34,403 nucleotides of DNA from an uncultured Clostridia bacterium. GTDB lineage: Bacteria; Bacillota; Clostridia; Oscillospirales; CAG-272. The notes beneath the pieces were generated by a model. That model did no database searches. It was given only the letters and a program-made list of their open reading frames with translations, and was not told the origin of the DNA. Positions 8,449-15,971 of the stretch are shown here, one piece after another. Position 1 is the first letter of the stretch. Every line of letters starts with the position of its first letter. The position numbers were made by a program, and so were the translations under genes. The stretch spans positions 1 to 34,403 of the forward strand of contig CAJGCT010000016.1 of NCBI GenBank assembly GCA_904501985.1, read 5' to 3'.

Positions 8449-9060
8449 TTATCTGACCTTCTTGTTGAAGTAGTCGATTACACGGGTGATGACCGTACCA
8501 AGTGCTATATTAACAATAAATTCAACTACAAAATTGAGTCCGATTACAGTAAGGTAGAGGAATCCCAAAGGGGAAGCAGAGCCATTTGCCTCAGCACTTG
8601 AAGAAAGGAATCCGTAGAATATAGACATCATACCGAGTGCGAAAATTCCGGTGTTTACGATAGGTGTCAGCGCACTTGCGGTAAGGGTTGCCGCCAGAGG
8701 AGATTTTTTAGCAAGCAGCTTGTAAACGATACCTGCCACAGCACCTGCGGCAGTGCCTTTGAGAAAGCACAGGACAACGGTGGCAAAAAAGTTGTACTGT
8801 ATCATGGGAATGAGTGTTCCGCCGTCCGGACCAAGGCCCATAATAAAAACAGCGGCACTGAAAACAAAGCCGAGAAAAGCTCCGCATCCGGGACCGTAAA
8901 TTGCGGCACCTACGATAATCGGAGTAAGTGCGAGGGTAAAAGGAAAAGGTCCGATTTTGATAAACGTACAGAATACCTGAAGCAGCACGACAAGGGCTGC
9001 AAGCAGTGCGTACATGGTCATTTTACGAACCTTTTGGTGAGTGTTTGTGCGAGTATTCAT
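8449..9060 (-). CDS. panT: ECF transporter S component, probably for pantothenate
   Basis: 203 residues, hydrophobic throughout, with about five or six membrane helices and a short basic N-terminus. Small-residue-rich loops such as GPGCGAFLGF and the overall size fit the substrate-binding S subunit of energy-coupling factor vitamin transporters, which borrow a shared EcfA/A'/T module encoded elsewhere. The substrate is inferred from context only: it is co-transcribed with a pantothenate kinase-like gene 5 bases downstream, as seen for PanT. AGGAGG stands five bases before the ATG. The leader carries two palindromes (9080-9094 and 9111-9130). The S-component call is solid; pantothenate rather than another vitamin is a moderate inference. 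Confidence 0.78.
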   Translation of the reverse strand: MNTRTNTHQKVRKMTMYALLAALVVLLQVFCTFIKIGPFPFTLALTPIIVGAAIYGPGCGAFLGFVFSAAVFIMGLGPDGGTLIPMIQYNFFATVVLCFLKGTAAGAVAGIVYKLLAKKSPLAATLTASALTPIVNTGIFALGMMSIFYGFLSSSAEANGSASPLGFLYLTVIGLNFVVEFIVNIALGTVITRVIDYFNKKVR

Positions 9061-9079
9061 ATTTTCCTCCTGCTGCCGC

Positions 9080-9094
9080 TCACGCTTTGCGTGA
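9080..9094 (-). promoter_or_regulatory. Perfect inverted repeat in the panT leader, near the ribosome-binding site
   Basis: TCACGC and GCGTGA flank three bases. In the mRNA this is a 6-bp hairpin ending 8 bases before the AGGAGG of the ECF gene. It has no T run, so it is not a terminator. Confidence 0.4.
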
Positions 9095-9110
9095 TACAGC
9101 GCATATTATT

Positions 9111-9130
9111 TCCGGATTTAATCATCCGGA
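9111..9130 (-). promoter_or_regulatory. Operator-like palindrome at the predicted start of the panT-coaX transcript
   Basis: TCCGGAT and ATCCGGA are exact 7-bp inverted arms around six bases (20 bp in all). The site begins 7 bases downstream of the -10 box, so it would cover about +1 to +20. That is a common place for a repressor operator. No regulator is identified. Confidence 0.45.
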
Positions 9131-9137
9131 TGAGCTA

Positions 9138-9167
9138 ATTATAGCACCCCACATAAAGGCTTGTCAA
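9138..9167 (-). promoter_or_regulatory. Strong sigma-A promoter of the panT-coaX operon
   Basis: On the minus strand, TTGACA (9167-9162) and TATAAT (9143-9138) are both exact consensus with an 18-base spacer, 78 bases before the panT ATG. Confidence 0.85.
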
Positions 9168-9273
9168 CAGCAATGTTGCACAATTTTTTGAACTTTGCAG
9201 CGCAAATGCATTCACGCCTCGCATACAGAGGCTGTTTTTTGCGAAAAAGGTTTCACAAACGGCACTTTTTTGG

Positions 9274-9302
9274 TTGACAAATTAAAAAAAGTGCGGTATA
9301 AT
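9274..9302 (+). promoter_or_regulatory. Perfect consensus sigma-A promoter of the yicC housekeeping operon
   Basis: TTGACA (9274-9279) and TATAAT (9297-9302) with a 17-base spacer are an exact match to the vegetative consensus, 55 bases before the yicC ATG. It is arranged back to back with the panT promoter. Confidence 0.9.
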
Positions 9303-9356
9303 AAATATATATGCCCAAAATTGGGTGTATCTGATATTGAAAGGAATTATGATAAC

Positions 9357-10250
9357 ATGATACGCAGTATGACCGCGTTTGGACGAGCTGTGAGAACAGG
9401 CACTCCGGACGGTAAGAATATTACGGTAGAGCTTAAAAGCGTCAACAACAGATATCTTGACTGTACGGTTAAAATATCAAGGATGTACGGCTTCCTTGAG
9501 GACAGAATACGCCAATATGTGCAGGCAAACGGCATCTCACGCGGAAAGCTTGATGTGTATGTAGGCGTAGAGGTGGTCGAAAATGTGGGAATGACCGTAG
9601 ACATCGACCGTGCCCTTGCAAAAAGTTACATTGATGCACTTAAGGCGCTTCGGGATGAGTTCGGACTTGCAGACGATATCTCCGTTATGAGCGTGGCGCA
9701 GAACCGCGACATCTTCAACATCACAAAGCCCGAAGAGGATGCAGAGCGTGATTGGCTTGTTATAAAGCCGGTGCTTGATGAAGCCATTGCGGCTTTCCTC
9801 AAAGTCCGCGAGGCAGAGGGTGAGCGTCTGAAGAACGATATTTTCGAAAAGCTTGTTAAGATAGAGGGTATTGTGGCAGAGATAAAAACTCACTCCGAGG
9901 AGGATATTTCAAGCTACAGGACAAAGTTTGAGACGAGACTTAAGACTTTACTTGCGGATAACGCCGTTGAGCTTAATCCCAATATGGTCCTCACCGAATG
10001 CGCCATATACGCCGACCGTGTGGCAATAGATGAGGAGATTGTTCGTCTCGGATGCCATTTCAAGGCGATGCGTGAGATATTCACGTCCGACGAGCCTGTT
10101 GGAAGAAAGCTTGACTTCCTTATGCAGGAGATGAACCGCGAGACCAACACTATCGGCTCAAAGGCAAGCAATCCCGACATTGCCGCTATGGTGGTTGAAG
10201 TAAAGAGCGAGTTTGAAAAGATCCGTGAACAGCTCCAGAATATAGAGTAA
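9357..10250 (+). CDS. yicC: YicC/YloC family endoribonuclease
   Basis: 297 residues beginning MIRSMTAFGRA, the hallmark YicC start. Other family stretches are ELKSVNNRYLD (about 25-35), RGKLDVYV (about 62-69) and the C-terminal block with DFLMQEMNRE and TIGSKAS (about 253-271). YicC-type proteins (YicC_N plus DUF1732) act as metal-dependent endoribonucleases in RNA turnover; this is family knowledge. The frame is open upstream to 9195, but the family start, the AAGGA at 9341-9345 and the promoter at 9274-9302 place the start at 9357. First gene of the yicC-remA-gmk-rpoZ run, with remA 12 bases downstream. Confidence 0.95.
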   Translation: MIRSMTAFGRAVRTGTPDGKNITVELKSVNNRYLDCTVKISRMYGFLEDRIRQYVQANGISRGKLDVYVGVEVVENVGMTVDIDRALAKSYIDALKALRDEFGLADDISVMSVAQNRDIFNITKPEEDAERDWLVIKPVLDEAIAAFLKVREAEGERLKNDIFEKLVKIEGIVAEIKTHSEEDISSYRTKFETRLKTLLADNAVELNPNMVLTECAIYADRVAIDEEIVRLGCHFKAMREIFTSDEPVGRKLDFLMQEMNRETNTIGSKASNPDIAAMVVEVKSEFEKIREQLQNIE

Positions 10251-10262
10251 CGGAGGTGCTGT

Positions 10263-10538
10263 ATGAAATTCATAAACATAGGATTTGGAAACATGGTAGC
10301 CGCAGAGCGTGTTGTGGCGGTGGTAAGCCCCGACAGCGCGCCTATCAAGCGTCTTATACAGGATGCAAAGGACAGCGGACGTGCCATTGACGTTACCTGT
10401 GGTAAGCGTACCCGTGCCGCTATCATAACCGACAGCGAACACGTTATTTTATCCGCGTTCCAATCGGAGACGATCTCCAACCGTCTCTCCGACCGTGACG
10501 AGGGTGAGGATGAGGAGGAAACGGAAGATCCGGACTAA
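10263..10538 (+). CDS. remA: Extracellular matrix regulator RemA (DUF370)
   Basis: 91 residues. The core (INIGFGNMV, SPDSAPIKRLIQDA, GKRTRAAI, DSEHVILSA) closely follows B. subtilis RemA, a small DNA-binding protein that forms ring-like oligomers and activates biofilm matrix and osmoprotection genes. The last 15 or so residues are strongly acidic (DEGEDEEETEDPD), an extension whose role is unclear. GGAGGTG lies just before the ATG, and the 12 bases before this start are almost identical to those before def. It sits between yicC and gmk, its conserved position in Firmicutes. Confidence 0.95.
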   Translation: MKFINIGFGNMVAAERVVAVVSPDSAPIKRLIQDAKDSGRAIDVTCGKRTRAAIITDSEHVILSAFQSETISNRLSDRDEGEDEEETEDPD

Positions 10539-10559
10539 CCGGAATTCCGTGCAAGGAAT

Positions 10560-11171
10560 ATGAAAAAAGGTATACTTATAGTTATTTCCGGTCCCTCCGG
10601 CAGCGGCAAGGGAACTGTTATAAAACGTCTCATGGAGCTTGACCGAAGCTTTGTTTACTCGGTGTCGGCGACCACAAGAGCACCGCGCGAGGGCGAAAAG
10701 AACGGTGTAAATTACTATTTCATCGACAAAGACGATTTTAGACGCCGTATTGATGCGGATATGATGCTTGAATATGCAGAATACTGCGGAAACTATTACG
10801 GCACTCCCAAAAAAGAGGTAAACGAGAATCTTGCCAAGGGACGCAGTGTTATTCTTGAAATCGAAGTTGCGGGCGCTATGCAGATAAAGAAAAAATGCCC
10901 CGATGCAGTGCTCCTTATGATAACACCGCCGGATTACGCTACCCTTGAAGCAAGACTTCGCGGCAGAGGCGATAATGTGCCGGAGGAGGTTATAAGAAAG
11001 CGGCTTGATACGGCTAAGGTTGAGCTTTCTCACCTTTCGGAGTATGACTATGTGGTGGTCAACGGCGACAACATGGTGGATACTGCGGCGCATGATATTA
11101 TCGGCGTTGTGGAAGCTGAAAAGCTTCGCGTGGCACGTCAGTCCGAATACACAGAAAATTTTTTCGCATAA
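10560..11171 (+). CDS. gmk: Guanylate kinase
   Basis: 203 residues. The P-loop GPSGSGKGT is at 11-19. The GMP-binding region includes SATTRAPREGE (about 36-46) and NYYFIDKDDF, followed by EYAEYCGNYYGTP (about 66-78) and the lid with RLRGRGD. It phosphorylates GMP to GDP with ATP in the cytosol, feeding GTP, dGTP and (p)ppGpp pools. Length is normal for bacterial Gmk. The ribosome-binding site (AAGGA) is unusually close to the ATG, so the start may depend on coupling to remA 21 bases upstream. The gap contains a perfect palindrome CGGAATTCCG. Confidence 0.97.
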   Translation: MKKGILIVISGPSGSGKGTVIKRLMELDRSFVYSVSATTRAPREGEKNGVNYYFIDKDDFRRRIDADMMLEYAEYCGNYYGTPKKEVNENLAKGRSVILEIEVAGAMQIKKKCPDAVLLMITPPDYATLEARLRGRGDNVPEEVIRKRLDTAKVELSHLSEYDYVVVNGDNMVDTAAHDIIGVVEAEKLRVARQSEYTENFFA

Positions 11172-11234
11172 TATAGTTACATACACAAATAATCACGTTA
11201 AATATTCCATATACAAAGAAATGAGGTACTAAAA

Positions 11235-11552
11235 ATGATTTATCCTTCCGTAGAAGAACTGAGCCAGAACGGCAAATACAACCGCTATATGCTTTGCATT
11301 GCAACCGCAAAGTGCGCAAGACTGGTAACCGACGAATATGTTCATCAGCGCGAGCAGGCTGAAAAGCTTATTGCCAACAAGGAAACCGATAAGAGCCTTG
11401 CTTCCATGATAAAGCGTGATATTCGCGATGAAAAGGCTGTTAAAAATGCGATCAACCGCATTTATCAGGGCGAATATAAGATAAGCGAGCCTGCAAATGA
11501 GGAGGCTTGCTGCGAAACCGACTTCGCGGAGACTGCTCCCGAGCAGAACTGA
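11235..11552 (+). CDS. rpoZ: RNA polymerase omega subunit
   Basis: 105 residues. The conserved N-terminal half (MIYPSVEEL, KYNRYMLCIATAKCAR, LVTDEY) matches Firmicutes omega, with a longer charged C-terminal extension that ends acidic (EACCETDFAETAPEQN). Omega binds beta-prime, helps assemble RNA polymerase and can affect sigma choice. GAGG lies upstream of the ATG. It follows gmk, as is usual, and its TGA overlaps the priA ATG (TGATG), implying coupling. The coaBC gene that follows rpoZ in B. subtilis is absent here. Confidence 0.93.
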   Translation: MIYPSVEELSQNGKYNRYMLCIATAKCARLVTDEYVHQREQAEKLIANKETDKSLASMIKRDIRDEKAVKNAINRIYQGEYKISEPANEEACCETDFAETAPEQN

Positions 11553-13807
11553 TGAGCGAGGGCGAGGCTTTGTCTGCTGTTGCGCGTGTACGGATACTTG
11601 ATCTCCCGCCACTTGCTGACCGAAGCTATGACTATGAGATCCCGAAGCATCTTGCAGATAAGGTGCATAAAGGCTCGCTTGTGTCGGTGGAGTTCGGAAC
11701 GGCTTCACGCGCAGGCAAGCATCGGTGCGCCGTTGTGGAGGACATACTTTCACATTCGGAATATGACAGACTGAAGCCTGTAAAAGATGTGGCAGACGAC
11801 CGCTTTTCACTCTCGGAGGAGCTGCTTGGACTGTGTGCTTTCTTACGGGAGCGTACATTTTGCTCCACCGGTGAAGCGGTGCAGACCATACTTCCCGGCG
11901 GAACGCTTGGAACGCTGTTCCGCGCCAAACGCGATCCCGTGGAACGGTTTTACCGTGTGATTTCGGATACTGAGAATATCAGACTCGGTACTGCTGAAAA
12001 GCGAGCGGTAGAATTTATAAAAGATACGGAACGCTCCGCATCGGAGCTTGCGGACTTTGCCAAAGTTTCACCTGCCACCTTAAAAAATCTTGTGGCAAAG
12101 GGAATCCTTTCGGTGCGCGAGTGCGCCAGAATAAGAAACCCATATGCAGGACGGGGCAAGGTGTCTGATTCTAATGTTTTAAGCGGTGAGCAGACGACGG
12201 CGTGCGATACTTTATCTGGGCTTGCCCTGTCAAAAAAAGCCTGCGCGGCACTTCTTTATGGCGTCACCGGAAGCGGCAAGACCAGGGTTATCAAATCCGT
12301 TATAGATAAGGTTATCGCAGACGGAAGATCGGTTATTGTGCTTGTACCCGAAATATCGCTTACGGGTCAGACGGTTGATCTGTTCTGCGGATTTTTCGGT
12401 GAGCGCGTGGCGGTCATACACTCATCGCTGTCCGAGGGCGAAAAAGCCGATGCCTGGAAGCGCATACGTGCAGGCGAGGTGGATGTTGTTATCGGAACGC
12501 GCTCTGCGGTGTTTGCTCCCCTTGACAATCTTGGAATGATAGTAATTGACGAGGAGCAGGAGCACACCTACAAATCCGATATGACTCCAAGATATCACAC
12601 CCGTGATATAGCACGTTACCGCGCGGCAAAAAACAACGCGCTTATGCTACTTGCATCAGCGACCCCCTCTCTTGAATCCTTTTACCGTGCGAAAGAGGGA
12701 ATATACACTCTTGTGACTCTAAACGAGCGTTACGGCACGGCTGTGCTTCCGGAGGTGAAGATAGCGGATCTGCGGCTTGACTGCGCCGGGGGCAGAATAA
12801 CTCCCATAGGCGAGGTGCTCCAGGGTGAGATTAGCGAGAATCTCAAGCGTGGCGAGCAGACAATACTTTTTGTTGGCAGACGCGGATACAATAACTTTGT
12901 GAGCTGTCTCAAATGCGGCGAGGTCGTGACCTGTCCCAACTGTACGGTGTCTCTCACATATCACCGTGCCTTTGATCACGATCATCTTAAATGCCATTAC
13001 TGCGGATATACCGAATCCGTGCCTGAAACCTGTCCCAAATGTGGCTCAGAGCATATGACACGCAAAGGATTTGGCACTCAGCTTGTGGCGGAGGAGCTTC
13101 ACGGACTTTATCCGGAGGCGCGCATACTAAGGCTTGACGCCGATGCCGCAGGTGCGAAATTTTCCCACGAGGTCATACTGTCACAGTTTAGAAATCACGA
13201 AGCCGACATACTTATAGGCACGCAGATGGTCACAAAGGGACATAATTTTCCGGACGTAACCTTGGTCGGTGTAATAAATGCCGACAGTGCGCTGTATCTT
13301 GACGATTTCCGTGCTACGGAGCGTACATTTGCGCTTCTTACGCAGGTTATAGGCAGAGCCGGACGTGCAGACAAGCCGGGACGGGCAGTGATACAAACCT
13401 ACAATCCCGATCATGAGACCATAAATCTTGCGGCAAAGCAGGATTACGAGGGATTTTACAACAGTGCCGTAAAACTGCGCCGTCAGCTTGGATTCCCGCC
13501 GTTCTGCGAGTTTGTGCTTCTCGGAATACACGGGGACGACGAAAAAAGCGTGCTTGATCTTACGCTGAAGCTTGATTCAAAGCTCAGGGGGTATATATCG
13601 GACAGCTTTGCAGATGTGCCGATGTACATTTTCGGTCCGTTTGAAGCTCCGGTCTATAAGGTCAACAATATATACAGAATGCGAATAATTTTGAAATGTC
13701 AGGTCACAAGAAGAGTAAGGGAGCTTATATGTACCCTGCTTTCCGATTTCCCGAAGCCAAGCACTAAGGCGTCTGTCTCGGTTGATATCGGTCCTGCTTC
13801 AATGTGA
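11552..13807 (+). CDS. priA: Primosomal protein N', replication restart helicase PriA
   Basis: 751 residues. The N-terminal DNA 3'-end-binding domain (about 8-110) is followed by a linker with a winged-helix-like segment. The helicase core has Walker A GVTGSGKT at 237-244, the DEEQ box at 333-336, and later motifs such as GRRGYN and VIGRAGR. Two zinc-binding pairs use eight Cys (452, 455, 461, 464, 481, 484, 494, 497). PriA binds stalled forks and D-loops, unwinds DNA 3' to 5' and reloads the replicative helicase. The start overlaps the rpoZ stop by one base. A longer frame from 11507 is unlikely because it lies inside rpoZ. It is followed 19 bases later by def. Confidence 0.97.
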   Translation: MSEGEALSAVARVRILDLPPLADRSYDYEIPKHLADKVHKGSLVSVEFGTASRAGKHRCAVVEDILSHSEYDRLKPVKDVADDRFSLSEELLGLCAFLRERTFCSTGEAVQTILPGGTLGTLFRAKRDPVERFYRVISDTENIRLGTAEKRAVEFIKDTERSASELADFAKVSPATLKNLVAKGILSVRECARIRNPYAGRGKVSDSNVLSGEQTTACDTLSGLALSKKACAALLYGVTGSGKTRVIKSVIDKVIADGRSVIVLVPEISLTGQTVDLFCGFFGERVAVIHSSLSEGEKADAWKRIRAGEVDVVIGTRSAVFAPLDNLGMIVIDEEQEHTYKSDMTPRYHTRDIARYRAAKNNALMLLASATPSLESFYRAKEGIYTLVTLNERYGTAVLPEVKIADLRLDCAGGRITPIGEVLQGEISENLKRGEQTILFVGRRGYNNFVSCLKCGEVVTCPNCTVSLTYHRAFDHDHLKCHYCGYTESVPETCPKCGSEHMTRKGFGTQLVAEELHGLYPEARILRLDADAAGAKFSHEVILSQFRNHEADILIGTQMVTKGHNFPDVTLVGVINADSALYLDDFRATERTFALLTQVIGRAGRADKPGRAVIQTYNPDHETINLAAKQDYEGFYNSAVKLRRQLGFPPFCEFVLLGIHGDDEKSVLDLTLKLDSKLRGYISDSFADVPMYIFGPFEAPVYKVNNIYRMRIILKCQVTRRVRELICTLLSDFPKPSTKASVSVDIGPASM

Positions 13808-13826
13808 CGTATTACGGAGGTGCTAT

Positions 13827-14297
13827 ATGGCAAAACTCAATATAGTGAAAGACGGCGATCCAATCCTTCGCAAAAAGAGCCGCCCGGTTGAGGTTATTGA
13901 TGAGCGTATAAAAACGCTTGCGGCGGATATGGTTGAGACCATGCGAGATGCCAACGGATGCGGACTTGCCGCTGTACAGGTGGGCAAGCTCAGACGTATG
14001 GTTGTGGTAGAGGTTGAAGAAAACAAACCCTACATCATGATAAATCCCGTTATAATAAAGCGTGAGGGAAATCAGCAGGAGGCTGAAGGTTGCCTTTCTG
14101 TTCCGAATCAGTGGGGCATAACCGACCGTCCCATGACTGTTACTGTGCGCTACACAGGTCTTGACGGAAAAGAGCATACCGTCACAGGCTCAGGTCTTGC
14201 CGGCAGAGCGTTCTGCCATGAGCTTGACCATCTTGAGGGTGTGCTGTTCACCGATAACGTTGTAAGAATGCTTGACCCCGATGAGGTGGAATCATAA
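13827..14297 (+). CDS. def: Peptide deformylase
   Basis: 156 residues with the three signature motifs: GCGLAAVQ (44-51), EGCLS (87-91, metal ligand Cys89) and HELDH (131-135, two His ligands and catalytic Glu). It removes the formyl group from nascent proteins as they leave the ribosome, using Fe(II) or a similar metal. The ATG has an excellent CGGAGGTG site 13815-13822. The frame extends upstream into priA but without a ribosome-binding site. Two bases separate it from fmt, the enzyme that adds the formyl group. Confidence 0.97.
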   Translation: MAKLNIVKDGDPILRKKSRPVEVIDERIKTLAADMVETMRDANGCGLAAVQVGKLRRMVVVEVEENKPYIMINPVIIKREGNQQEAEGCLSVPNQWGITDRPMTVTVRYTGLDGKEHTVTGSGLAGRAFCHELDHLEGVLFTDNVVRMLDPDEVES

Positions 14298-14299
14298 TC

Positions 14300-15256
14300 A
14301 TGAAGTCAAAAATACTTTTTATGGGTACTCCCGATTTCGCAAAGGTGCAGCTTGAAGCACTTATCAAGGCAGGCGCAAATGTTATAGGAGCTGTTACCCA
14401 GCCTGATAAGCCGAAAGGAAGAAAGATGATCCTCACTCCGCCGCCTGTAAAGGTGTGCGCCGAGGAGCACGGAATACCCGTGTATCAGCCGAAGACTCTT
14501 CGCGGCGAGGAATTTGCCGCACTTCTTCAGGAAATTGCTCCTGAGCTTATCGTTGTTGCGGCATACGGAAAGATACTGCCGGAGAATGTTATAAACTATC
14601 CCGGTGTTGGATGCATATGCGTACACGGCTCGCTTCTCCCGAAATATCGTGGTGCCGCTCCAATACAGCGCGCCATTATCGACGGCGAGGCGGAGACCGG
14701 CATTACCATAATGCATATTGATCCCGGAATTGATACGGGAGATATGATATCAAAGGTCTCCGTTAAAATAGAGCTTGACGACAACTTTGAGACTGTGCAC
14801 GACAAGCTTGCAAATGCAGGCGCAGAGTTACTTTGCAAAACAATAGAGGAGCTTGAAGCCGGCACTGCATCCCGCGAAAAGCAGGATGATACAAATTCCA
14901 CATATGCGGCAAAGATAGAGAATGAAGACTGTTTGCTTGACTTTGATACCGATGCACTTTCGGTGCACAACCGCATACGCGGTCTGTCACCGTTTCCCCT
15001 TGCCGTGGTGTCGCAAGGCGACCGTGCGCTTAAAATAGTGCGCTCGGAGCTGGCTGATACAAAAAAAGAACACGCAAATCCCGGTGAGGTGCTGTTGTGC
15101 GACGCAAAGGCAAACCGTATTGAGGTTGCCTGCCGCCGTGGCTCGGTTTATATCACAAATCTCTTACCTGAGGGAAAGGGACGCATGAATGCGTCAGATT
15201 ACATCAACGGAAGAAAGATTTCTGCCGGGGATATACTGAAGAAGTATTCAAAATAA
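14300..15256 (+). CDS. fmt: Methionyl-tRNA formyltransferase with an unusual active-site residue
   Basis: 318 residues. The N-terminal Rossmann-type formyltransferase domain has MGTPDFA (8-14), the HGSLLPKYRGAAPIQ block (about 113-127) and the DPGIDTGDM block with catalytic Asp. The C-terminal domain (about 205-315) has the FSPxP-type segment GLSPFPLA. It transfers formyl from 10-formyl-tetrahydrofolate to Met-tRNAfMet. The catalytic Asn-x-His of the family reads Cys-x-His here (ICVHGSLLP; codon TGC at 14615-14617), while His and Asp are kept. Everything else looks intact, and the gene sits in its conserved place next to def. This could be a real variant or a sequencing or assembly error. Confidence 0.95.
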   Translation: MKSKILFMGTPDFAKVQLEALIKAGANVIGAVTQPDKPKGRKMILTPPPVKVCAEEHGIPVYQPKTLRGEEFAALLQEIAPELIVVAAYGKILPENVINYPGVGCICVHGSLLPKYRGAAPIQRAIIDGEAETGITIMHIDPGIDTGDMISKVSVKIELDDNFETVHDKLANAGAELLCKTIEELEAGTASREKQDDTNSTYAAKIENEDCLLDFDTDALSVHNRIRGLSPFPLAVVSQGDRALKIVRSELADTKKEHANPGEVLLCDAKANRIEVACRRGSVYITNLLPEGKGRMNASDYINGRKISAGDILKKYSK

Positions 15257-15274
15257 CAAAAAAGAGGTCAGGAT

Positions 15275-15970
15275 ATGTATTTTTTAGGTCTTGATGCCAC
15301 ATATCTCATCTTGGTACTGCCTGCGGTGCTCCTTGCATTCTGGGCACAGGCAAATGTAAAAACCACGTTTTCCAAGTATTCGAAAATCGCCTCAAAAAGA
15401 GGCATGACGGGCTTTGATGCCGCAAGACACATACTTGATTCAAACGGACTTCGCCATGTGCGAATAGCGCAGGTTGCCGGCGAGCTTACCGACCACTTCA
15501 ATCCCAAGGATAACACCGTTTATCTTTCGGATTCCGTGCATTCTGTGGCAACGTCGGCAGCGGTAGGCGTTGCGGCACATGAAGCAGGTCACGCCGTTCA
15601 GTATGCCGTGGGATATTCTCCCATGAAGATTCGCTCGGCGATTATTCCAATAACCAACATCGGCTCAAACCTTGCAATGCCGCTTCTGCTTCTGGGAATC
15701 CTGCTTGGCATGGAATCCCTTGCCTATCTCGGAGTTGCGGCGTTCGGACTGTCAACCCTGTTTCAGCTTGTAACGCTTCCCGTTGAGTTTAATGCAAGCT
15801 CACGCGCTATGAGGGCACTTGAGGGGGCAGGACTTGACAGTGAGGAGCTTGGAGCTTCAAGAAAGGTGCTTACTGCCGCGGCACTTACCTACGTTGCGGC
15901 ACTTGCAGTATCCCTTGCAAACCTTATACGAATTCTTCTTATTGCAAAAAGCAGCAACAGACGAAGATAA
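15275..15970 (+). CDS. yugP: Membrane zinc metallopeptidase, YugP family
   Basis: 231 residues. N-terminal membrane helix (about 6-24), then a cytosol- or membrane-facing zinc site HEAGH (about 107-111), with the later LPVEFNASSRA segment likely to supply the third ligand. Hydrophobic helices lie at about 125-170 and 200-225. This is the neutral zinc metallopeptidase family PF04298 (YugP of B. subtilis); substrates are unknown. It is inserted between fmt and rsmB, a position common in Clostridia but not in B. subtilis, and shares tight spacing with both neighbours (18 bases after fmt, 1 base before rsmB). A role in membrane protein quality control is only a guess. Confidence 0.9.
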   Translation: MYFLGLDATYLILVLPAVLLAFWAQANVKTTFSKYSKIASKRGMTGFDAARHILDSNGLRHVRIAQVAGELTDHFNPKDNTVYLSDSVHSVATSAAVGVAAHEAGHAVQYAVGYSPMKIRSAIIPITNIGSNLAMPLLLLGILLGMESLAYLGVAAFGLSTLFQLVTLPVEFNASSRAMRALEGAGLDSEELGASRKVLTAAALTYVAALAVSLANLIRILLIAKSSNRRR

Positions 15971-15971
15971 T

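Noticed and set aside
9914..10480. 188-codon minus-strand open frame
   Set aside because: It lies fully opposite yicC and remA and shows no recognisable protein features.
10449..11186. 245-codon minus-strand open frame
   Set aside because: It is the antisense shadow of gmk and the end of remA, both of which are certain.
11229..11858. 209-codon minus-strand open frame
   Set aside because: It is opposite rpoZ and priA and has low-complexity shadow composition.
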